Below, piece by piece: positions 57,735 through 64,000 of a stretch of DNA of 64,000 nucleotides; position 1 is the first letter of the stretch, and each line of letters begins with the position of its first letter. The stretch is taken from positions 1-64,000 of the forward strand of contig JADCCN010000010.1 of the NCBI GenBank assembly GCA_020252645.1, read 5' to 3'. This stretch comes from Methylobacterium sp. GTDB taxonomy: Bacteria > Pseudomonadota > Alphaproteobacteria > Rhizobiales > Beijerinckiaceae. The translations under genes and the position numbers were made by a program. The notes under the pieces are model-generated. The model was not told the origin of the DNA. It did not search any database and saw only the letters and a list, made by a program, of their open reading frames with translations.

Positions 57735-58136
57735 TTACGCAACCGCACCCTCGAACCAGGCGCGGGCGAGGTCGGTTTCGTGCAGAGTCACGCGGATCTT
57801 CGTCAGGCCCTTGCCATCCTCGCCGAGCGCGCCGGATTTCGCGGCCTTCACCATCTCCCCGAAGATGTGACGGGCGAGGAATTCCGTGGTGGTGAGGATG
57901 CCCCTGAACTGCGGCAGCTCGTCGAGGTTCTGGTATTTCAGCGGCTTCAGCACGGCCGCGAGCGTTTCCAGCGCGGCACCAATATCGACCACCACGTTCT
58001 GCTTCGTCATCGTCTCGCGGAAGAAGGCGACATCCACCACGAAGGTGGCGCCGTGCATGTTCTGCGCCGGGCCAAAGAACGGATCGGGCAGCGAATGGCC
58101 GATCATGATGCGATCACGGACTTCAACGGCGAACAT
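57735..58136 (-). CDS. 6-pyruvoyltetrahydropterin synthase/QueD-like protein
   Basis: 133 aa T-fold protein. Recognisable by RIMIGHSLP (first His), NMHGATFVVDVAF (second His), TTTEFLARHIF and the C-terminal Glu in IRVTLHETDLARAW. Departures from QueD/PTPS: the catalytic Cys region before HGH is GPAQN, with no Cys, and the HGH pair is HGA, so one zinc His is Ala. It may bind a pterin-like ligand without the classical reaction or catalyse another step. Second gene of the four-gene operon. Confidence 0.82.
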   Translation of the reverse strand: MFAVEVRDRIMIGHSLPDPFFGPAQNMHGATFVVDVAFFRETMTKQNVVVDIGAALETLAAVLKPLKYQNLDELPQFRGILTTTEFLARHIFGEMVKAAKSGALGEDGKGLTKIRVTLHETDLARAWFEGAVA

Positions 58137-58147
58137 GGGGCGGTTCC

Positions 58148-59128
58148 TTAGTAGCTCACGACAGTGACGAGACCTTTCGCATCCGTGGCGAGCAAGCGCG
58201 GAATGGCGTCGGGCAAGGCGTGGAAGGGAAGCGTTTCGGTCAGAAGCGCATCGAGCCTTTCGTCGCGGAGTAAGCGCAAGGCTGCCTGAAGGCGCGATGA
58301 ATAAGACCAGCCGCGCGATGCATGTCCCGGCGAGACCATGCCGACCTGCGAGGAGACGAGCTTCACCCGGCCCGCATGGAAATGCCCGCCGAGCGGCACC
58401 ATCAGCGGCTTCTCGCCATACCAGGAAAGTTCGATCACCGTTCCGTTGGGGGCGGTCGAGGCAATGGCTGACGCGAGGCCCGGCTGGCTGGCGGAGGCGT
58501 GGAAGACGACATCCTGGTGCTTCGGCGCCTCGGCCGGCAGGGCGAATCCTGCGCCGAAGGCTTCGGCCATCGCGGCGCGTTCGGGGTTCACGTCCACCAG
58601 CGTCACCTCCGCGCCGGGAAAGCGCGCGGCAAGACAGGTCACGAGCAAGCCCACGAGGCCACCGCCCACGATCGTCACGCGGTCCGCAGCACTCATGCCG
58701 GAATCCCAGATCGCGTTGAGCGCGGTTTCCATATTGGCGGCGAGTGTCGCGCGCGGAGTGGGGACATCATCGGGAATGAGCTGGAGCATCGCGGTTTTCG
58801 CGTTGAACGCATCCTGATGCGGGTGGAGCACGAAGACGCGTTTGCCAACGAGTTCCGCCGGCCCCTCCTCCACGCGCGCGACCGCGCAATAGCCGTATTT
58901 CACGGGGAAGGGGAAATCTCCCGCCTGGTGCGGGCAGCGCATCCGCTCGCGCTCGCCTTCGGGCACGAGGCCCGAAGCGATGAGCCGCTCCGTTCCGCGC
59001 GAGAGTGCCGATGCGAGCATCACGAGCCGCGATTCATCCGCCAATGGCGGTTCCACGCGCTCCTCGCGCAGTTCGGCCTGCATGGGCCCGACATACCAGA
59101 GCGCGCGGGCGGCGGTGGATGAGAACAT
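58148..59128 (-). CDS. Zinc-free MDR-type alcohol dehydrogenase family protein
   Basis: 326 aa medium-chain dehydrogenase/reductase. Rossmann motif VTIVGGGLVGLLVTCLAA followed by VTLVDVNPER, and the substrate-domain piece PVKYGYCAVARVEEGP. The catalytic zinc Cys is replaced by the ALSRGTERLI block and the structural-zinc Cys loop is missing. First gene of the leftward operon, promoter likely in 59129-59310 shared with opgH. Confidence 0.84.
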   Translation of the reverse strand: MFSSTAARALWYVGPMQAELREERVEPPLADESRLVMLASALSRGTERLIASGLVPEGERERMRCPHQAGDFPFPVKYGYCAVARVEEGPAELVGKRVFVLHPHQDAFNAKTAMLQLIPDDVPTPRATLAANMETALNAIWDSGMSAADRVTIVGGGLVGLLVTCLAARFPGAEVTLVDVNPERAAMAEAFGAGFALPAEAPKHQDVVFHASASQPGLASAIASTAPNGTVIELSWYGEKPLMVPLGGHFHAGRVKLVSSQVGMVSPGHASRGWSYSSRLQAALRLLRDERLDALLTETLPFHALPDAIPRLLATDAKGLVTVVSY

Positions 59129-59310
59129 GGTTGCACCGTTCCAGTTTGCTTCTGTTCAGATTGCGCATGGCAGGTAGCGCCCGCCCAGGCGGGGAAACCC
59201 GTTTCGCGCCGGTTTCGCAACGAACCCTTTTCATGCCAGAGAGGGACACGCAAGGCGGGACTTTTCAGGCGCTCGCCCCATTTGATTTGCGTCCGAAAGG
59301 CCGACCCGAC

Positions 59311-61107
59311 ATGACGACCACCACCGAGCCCGCCGCCCCCCGCGCCGAGCTTCCCCTGACCCCCACCGGCACCCAGAGCGCCGAGGTGCTGATGCTGCGC
59401 CGCATCATCGTGGCGGGCCTCAACATTTTCCTCTATCTCGCCCTGGCTGCATGGGCATGGTCCATTCTCGCGGTCGAGGGTTGGTCGATCGTCGATATCC
59501 TGCTGTTCATCTGCTTCCTGTTCGGCACGCCCTGGGCGGTTCTGGGCTTCTGGAACGCCGTCATCGGCCTCATCCTGCTGCATGGGCCGCGCAACGCCAT
59601 GCAGGATGTCGCGCCCTTCGCCTCGATTGCTGATCCCGCCATGCCCGTGACGCTGAAGACCGCGATCTTCATGACGCTCCGCAACGAGGACCCCTCGCGC
59701 GCCTTCCGCCGCCTGCGGCTGGTGAAGGAAACGGTGGATGCCACGGGCCATGGCGAGAAATTCGCCTATTTCCTGCTCTCCGATTCCAGCAAGGAGGATG
59801 TGGCGGCGCAGGAGGAGGAGCTTTTCGCCGCATGGAAGGCCGAGGCCGGCGAGGCCGCGCCGCTCTTCTATCGCCGGCGCACGGAGAATACCGGCTTCAA
59901 GGCCGGCAATGTGAAGGATTTCCTGAACCGCTGGGGCTCTGATTACGACCTGATGCTGCCGCTCGACGCCGACAGCCTGATGGATGGCGAGACAATCCTG
60001 CGCCATGTCCGCATCATGGAGGCGAACCCGAAGCTCGGCATCCTGCAGAGCCTCGTGGTCGGCATGCCCTCGCAGAGCCTTTTCGCGCGCGTCTTCCAGT
60101 TCGGCATGCGGCAGGGCATGCGCTCGTACACGATGGGTCAGGCCTGGTGGGTGGGCGATTGCGGCCCGTTCTGGGGGCATAACGCGCTTGCGCGCATTGC
60201 GCCGTTCCGGGATCATTGCGAATTGCCGGTGCTGCCGGGTCCGCCGCCCTTCGGCGGGCATATCCTCAGCCATGATCAGGTGGAAGCCACCTTCATGCGT
60301 CGCGCCGGTTATGAAGTGCGCGTGATGCCGGAGGAGGGCGGCTCCTGGGAGGAAAACCCGCCGACCATCCTCGAATTCATGAAGCGCAATACCCGCTGGT
60401 GCCAGGGAAACCTGCAATATTTCAAGCTTCTGGATACCAGGGGGCTCTTTCCGGTCAGCCGCTTCCAGCTGATCTGGGCGATCCTGATGTTCCTCGGCAT
60501 CCCCGCCTGGACGCTGATGCTGCCGCTGGCGGCGCTGAAGCCCTTCGATGGCGAGAGCCTCGCGGCCTTCCCCGTGGGCTCGGCGCTGGCGCTCTACATC
60601 TTCTTCACGATCATGAACCTCATGCCGAAGATCGCGGGCCTGCTGGATATTCTTCTCACCCCCGGCGGCACGAAGCGCTATGGCGGCACGGCGAAGTTCC
60701 TGTTCGCGGGACTGAGCGAGATCGTTTTCGCCTGGATCCTCGGCGCGTCGGATACGTTCCGCACCACGGTTTTCATCGTCGGCCTCATCTTCGGGAAGTC
60801 GGTGACCTGGGGCGGGCAGGCGCGTGATGCGCATGGCGTGCCGTGGGATGTCGCGATCTCGAATCTCTGGCCGCAGACTTTGTTCGGCTTCGTTGTGGTG
60901 GGCCTGATGGCCGCGACCTCCATCCCGTTCGCGCTCTGGTCGCTGCCGCTCACGCTCGGCTTCCTTGTCGCCATCCCCTTCGCGGTATGGAGCGCCGAGC
61001 CCGCGCTCGGCGTCGCGAGCGTGCGAAGCGGGCTCTACGCGATCCCCGAGGAAATCAACACCCCGGCCATTGTCGCGAAGCTCCGCGCCCGGGAAGCGGG
61101 GCTCTGA
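59311..61107 (+). CDS. opgH: Glucans biosynthesis glucosyltransferase OpgH/MdoH
   Basis: 598 aa membrane GT2 enzyme for osmoregulated periplasmic glucan backbone. N-terminal helices (about 28-75), GT2 core with SSKEDVAAQE, LPLDADSLMDG (DxD) and the RNTRWCQGN (QxxRW-like) motif, then about six C-terminal helices. Shorter than E. coli OpgH at both ends. ATG 59311 is preferred; 59233 is possible. OpgG is not present in the window. Followed at 1 bp by a FkbM methyltransferase. Confidence 0.88.
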   Translation: MTTTTEPAAPRAELPLTPTGTQSAEVLMLRRIIVAGLNIFLYLALAAWAWSILAVEGWSIVDILLFICFLFGTPWAVLGFWNAVIGLILLHGPRNAMQDVAPFASIADPAMPVTLKTAIFMTLRNEDPSRAFRRLRLVKETVDATGHGEKFAYFLLSDSSKEDVAAQEEELFAAWKAEAGEAAPLFYRRRTENTGFKAGNVKDFLNRWGSDYDLMLPLDADSLMDGETILRHVRIMEANPKLGILQSLVVGMPSQSLFARVFQFGMRQGMRSYTMGQAWWVGDCGPFWGHNALARIAPFRDHCELPVLPGPPPFGGHILSHDQVEATFMRRAGYEVRVMPEEGGSWEENPPTILEFMKRNTRWCQGNLQYFKLLDTRGLFPVSRFQLIWAILMFLGIPAWTLMLPLAALKPFDGESLAAFPVGSALALYIFFTIMNLMPKIAGLLDILLTPGGTKRYGGTAKFLFAGLSEIVFAWILGASDTFRTTVFIVGLIFGKSVTWGGQARDAHGVPWDVAISNLWPQTLFGFVVVGLMAATSIPFALWSLPLTLGFLVAIPFAVWSAEPALGVASVRSGLYAIPEEINTPAIVAKLRAREAGL

Positions 61108-61108
61108 C

Positions 61109-61879
61109 ATGGCGCTCTCCACCCTGGAAATCTCGGCGCTCACGAAGAAATGGCCGCAACTCAGGCGCTCCTTCGAGGTGTATCACGGCGATCAGTCCCG
61201 CGATGATGCGATGGATGCGCTCTATGCGCGCTTCCTCTCCGCGGGATCGCTGGCCTTCGATGTGGGAAGCCATGTCGGAGACCGGATCGGCTCGTTCCGC
61301 CGCTGCGGCGCGCGCGTCGTGGCGCTCGAACCCCAGCCGGATTGCGCAAGCGCGATCCGCCTCATCTTCGCGGGAGATGCGGGCGTGACTTTGCTCGAAA
61401 GCGCCTGCGGGCCGAAGCCCGGCGAAATCACGCTGCACGTGAATTCTGCGAACCCCACCGTCTCCACCGCATCGGCGGATTTCCTGAAGGCGGCGGATGG
61501 CGCGGCGGGCTGGGAAGGCCAGCTCTGGGATCGCGAGATCCATGTGCCGGTCACCACGCTCGATGCGCTGATCGCGCGATATGGCATGCCGGATTTCGTG
61601 AAGATCGACGTCGAGGGTTTCGAGGCGGATGTGCTCGGCGGGCTGACGCGCGCCATTCCGGCGCTTTCCTTCGAGTTCACGACCATCCAGCGTGATGTGG
61701 CCTATCAATGCCTGGCGCTGATCGCGAAGCGCGGGGCCTATCGCTTCAACATCGCGCTTGGCGAAAGCCAGAAGATGGCCTTCGCGGAAGCCGTTTCGGC
61801 CGAGGCGATGGAAGCGCATATCCGCGCCCTGCCGCATGAAGCGAATTCGGGAGATGTCTATGCGTTTCTCGATCGCTGA
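61109..61879 (+). CDS. FkbM-family SAM-dependent methyltransferase
   Basis: 256 aa. FDVGSHVGDRIGSFRRCGARVVALEPQPD carries motif I and the acidic ribose ligand; PDFVKIDVEGFEADVLGGL is the FkbM hallmark. Probably methylates a sugar or other O-acceptor. Between opgH and a secreted protein, so possible glucan decoration. Confidence 0.86.
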   Translation: MALSTLEISALTKKWPQLRRSFEVYHGDQSRDDAMDALYARFLSAGSLAFDVGSHVGDRIGSFRRCGARVVALEPQPDCASAIRLIFAGDAGVTLLESACGPKPGEITLHVNSANPTVSTASADFLKAADGAAGWEGQLWDREIHVPVTTLDALIARYGMPDFVKIDVEGFEADVLGGLTRAIPALSFEFTTIQRDVAYQCLALIAKRGAYRFNIALGESQKMAFAEAVSAEAMEAHIRALPHEANSGDVYAFLDR

Positions 61880-62855
61880 TGTGCTGGCGTCATGGCCGGG
61901 GACAGGCATTGTCTTCCTCCTTCTCTCGCTGTCGCCCGCTTTCGCCCAGAACACACCCGGAGGCCCCGTGCTCGCTCCCCCGAAAGACGAAATGACCGTC
62001 AAGGTCCAGAACCTCTCCGAACCCGAAGTCTGCGCCGAGAAGGACAATATCGACATCCGCTTCTCGAACCCGGATGTGCGGCGCTTCAAGATCCAGGCGA
62101 TCCAGCCGAGCTATATCGGCATGCTGCGCGAGGATCGCTACCTGCCGGACTGGACCGCCTGCGACATGACGGGCGACCCGGCCTTCGTTTCGGGCAAGCC
62201 GCGGCAGGTGACGTTATGGGAAACGCCCTCGATGTGGGTGGTGGGGCATGTCTTCCCGGCCTTCTGGCGGCCGGCCACCGTGCCGGTGAAGATCGGCGAC
62301 CGGGTGGAGCACGGCCTGCATCTCATCCAGCTCTGGATGCGCGTGAACGAGCGTTCGGAAGAGATGCTCGTGGTCTATCCGCCCGATGGCTACTGGCGCA
62401 TGCGGCCGTTGCCGCCGAAGCATCTGGGCTGGACCGCCTATGGTTCGAGTTTCATGGTCGGTCCGGTGACGATGGAGGGCCGCCCGGTGGTGGCGCTGAA
62501 GGAGATCGCCTTCGATCCCGAGGAGAAGAAATTCACCTTCAGCTTCCGCGATGGCGGGGAGGGTGGCTTGCGCATCGTGCATCTGGATGCCGATCGCTTC
62601 GTGATCGAGGCGACGCTTGCGGGGAACTTGCCGAAGGACAAGCCCTTCGCGGCCTTGCGCTCGATGTATATCACCGAAACGAATAATGATGCAGCCCGCG
62701 TCGCCTGGCGGGAAACGGGCAATCCGCGCTGGGGCGAGGCACATATCCTCGATTACAAGGGTGGAGAGGCGACGGAATTCTGGGCCGGCCGTCACGTGGC
62801 CTCGCGCCACAACACCTCGGCGCCCGACATGGTGTTCTCCCGGTTCGAGAAGTGA
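61860..62855 (+). CDS. Secreted protein of unknown function in the opgH operon
   Basis: 331 aa. Signal peptide (about 1-27; ...LLSLSPAFAQ), then a beta-rich periplasmic domain without recognised motifs; a Trp/Tyr/Pro-rich middle (YPPDGYWRMRPLPPKHLGW). ATG 61860 overlaps the FkbM gene by 20 bp, marking a shared operon. Role in glucan export or modification is only inferred from context. Confidence 0.7.
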   Translation: MRFSIADVLASWPGTGIVFLLLSLSPAFAQNTPGGPVLAPPKDEMTVKVQNLSEPEVCAEKDNIDIRFSNPDVRRFKIQAIQPSYIGMLREDRYLPDWTACDMTGDPAFVSGKPRQVTLWETPSMWVVGHVFPAFWRPATVPVKIGDRVEHGLHLIQLWMRVNERSEEMLVVYPPDGYWRMRPLPPKHLGWTAYGSSFMVGPVTMEGRPVVALKEIAFDPEEKKFTFSFRDGGEGGLRIVHLDADRFVIEATLAGNLPKDKPFAALRSMYITETNNDAARVAWRETGNPRWGEAHILDYKGGEATEFWAGRHVASRHNTSAPDMVFSRFEK

Positions 62856-63002
62856 GGGCCGCCGCTTCGCGCCGAAAGCGGTCATTCCGACTTTACCAAC
62901 GGGGCTCTGTATTTTTTACAATCTTTGATTGTGCGTTATGAATGATTTTACCACGTATTAACACTACAGGAGACATAAACACAACCTCTGGTTTTATTGC
63001 GC

Positions 63003-63040
63003 TCACTCCGGCCCGGCTGATCGGCTTAACGGCGGAGTGA
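63003..63040 (+). promoter_or_regulatory. Hairpin in the chemoreceptor leader
   Basis: TCACTCCG / CGGAGTGA inverted repeat with a 22-nt loop, ending 19 bp before the chemoreceptor ATG. The preceding 120 bp are AT-rich and probably hold the promoter. Confidence 0.4.
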
Positions 63041-63059
63041 CCGTTCGAGAGGGACTGAG

Positions 63060-64000
63060 ATGGGCATTCTCAACAATATCCGGCTGAAGACGAAGCTCTT
63101 TGCTGTCGTGGTTTTTCTGATCGCGGTTTCCGCCAGCATTTCCGCGATTGTCTACTTCGCCACCAAGACCGTCATCGAGACGACGGCCGAATTGCAGGCC
63201 GCTTCGGCACGTCTCCAGCATACCGGGCGCGCCACCGCCAACGTCCTCGCCTATGCCCGTGCCGTGGAATTCCTTCCCCTCGAGCTGACCGCCGAGCAGC
63301 GCACGCATTTCGAAAACCTCGCGGATGAGGAATTGCAGCGGTTCCGCGGCCGCTTCGACCAGATCAAGCCGATTTCTGCGGCCGACCAGGCCGATCTTGA
63401 TCGGATCCGCGAGCATATCTTGCAGTACGAGCCGGAAAGCCATCGGAAGGTCGCGAGCCTCTCGCGCGAGCACAAGTTCGAGGAGGCCACGAAGGTCGCG
63501 TTCACGGGCGAGGAGAGGATCGCGGAAATCCGCAAGCATCTGCGCGGCATCGAGGACCGGAATTACAGCTTCTACCGTGATGGCGTGGCGAGGCAGAATG
63601 TTCAGCTGGCCGATCTTCTCCGGACGATCATCATCATTGCCGTCGCAGGCTGCGTGCTGGGCCTTCTGGCCGCCTTCACGACGATTGTCATCGGCATCAC
63701 CCAGCCCTTGATGCGCCTGATCCAAGCCATGCAATCCCTGGCAGCGGGCCGCACCGACAAGGAGATCGACGGCAGCGCACGCAAGGACGAGATCGGCCAG
63801 ATGGCACAAACAGTCGCTGTGTTCCGCGAGAACGCGCTGGAGCGCGCCCGGCTCGAAAGCGAGAGGCGCCGCGAACGGGACATGGAAAAGGCGCGCCAGA
63901 CCCGTATCGACGGGCTCATCACCCATTTCCGGGGCAGTATCGGCGATATTCGCCAGCTTCTCGACGGTCAGCTCGATATCCTGAAGAGTTCCTCCTCCAC
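63060..64000 (+). CDS. Methyl-accepting chemotaxis protein, N-terminal part (cut by window end)
   Basis: 313 residues are visible with no stop. N-terminal transmembrane helix (FAVVVFLIAVSASISAIVYFA), a helical periplasmic sensor of about 150 residues, a second membrane helix (IIIIAVAGCVLGLLAAFTTIVIGI), a HAMP domain (ITQPLMRLIQAMQSLAAG...EIGQMAQTVAVFREN) and the start of a coiled coil. The MCP signalling tip would lie beyond 64000. GAGAGGGAC precedes ATG 63060. Confidence 0.85.
   Translation, partial: MGILNNIRLKTKLFAVVVFLIAVSASISAIVYFATKTVIETTAELQAASARLQHTGRATANVLAYARAVEFLPLELTAEQRTHFENLADEELQRFRGRFDQIKPISAADQADLDRIREHILQYEPESHRKVASLSREHKFEEATKVAFTGEERIAEIRKHLRGIEDRNYSFYRDGVARQNVQLADLLRTIIIIAVAGCVLGLLAAFTTIVIGITQPLMRLIQAMQSLAAGRTDKEIDGSARKDEIGQMAQTVAVFRENALERARLESERRRERDMEKARQTRIDGLITHFRGSIGDIRQLLDGQLDILKSSSS

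Overview
The window reads as chromosomal DNA of an alphaproteobacterium of the order Hyphomicrobiales (Rhizobiales). The base composition is GC-rich and coding density is high. Pointers to this group are a Rhizobiales-type porin, an Asp-type (non-zinc) HemB, a LdtR-type MarR regulator beside an L,D-transpeptidase, a K+-independent-type H+-pyrophosphatase, gene orders such as rsh-pyrE-pdxJ-acpS-lepB-rnc-era-recO and nrdR-ribD-ribE-ribH-nusB-thiL, and palindromic intergenic mosaic repeats. No rRNA, tRNA, CRISPR array, transposase, integrase or prophage module was seen. Genus cannot be fixed from the sequence alone.

Layout. 0-10 kb: pssA preceded by a 94-bp tandem duplication that includes its own start, a porin, an OmpA/BON protein with a membrane protein carrying two helix-hairpin-helix-like modules, an alpha/beta hydrolase, dapA, paiB, smpB, a family-5 uracil-DNA glycosylase and a NYN-domain protein. 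10-18 kb: rpoZ and rsh, then a tight housekeeping run of overlapping genes (small truncated protein, pyrE, pdxJ, acpS, lepB, rnc, era, recO). 18-31 kb: two paralogous TadG-like secreted proteins, parC, a flavodoxin-like protein, a DsbA-fold protein, then a leftward run hemB-livH-ilvA-bpt, and a rightward enoyl-CoA-hydratase/HIBYL-CoA-hydrolase gene. 31-44 kb: ldtR, ldt, cspA, glyA, the riboflavin operon with nusB and thiL, an MFS transporter and hppA. 44-50.5 kb: a small secreted protein, a 172-bp duplicate of the 3' end of bamE that together with bamE brackets a possible RelE/BECR-type nuclease gene, bamE itself, a cytochrome bc1 chaperone, yceD, plsX, fabH, ihfA and a MerR regulator. 50.5-64 kb: a YfhO-type membrane protein, ribA, a stand-alone RibD_C reductase, cytochrome b561, a tight leftward four-gene operon (MDR dehydrogenase, 6-pyruvoyltetrahydropterin-synthase-like protein, GT4 glycosyltransferase, methyltransferase), the glucan glucosyltransferase opgH with a FkbM methyltransferase and a secreted protein, and the start of a chemoreceptor gene cut by the window edge.

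Most of the window is ordinary core chromosome. The best candidates for something undescribed are the four-gene pterin-synthase-like/glycosyltransferase/methyltransferase/dehydrogenase operon, which faces ribA and a RibD_C reductase and whose pterin-synthase homologue lacks the usual catalytic Cys and one zinc His, and the bamE partial duplication enclosing a small nuclease-like gene. Several short tandem duplications (94, 15, 14 and 12 bp units) and three copies of a modular palindromic repeat are also notable. All functional names rest on recognising families by eye; no database search was run.
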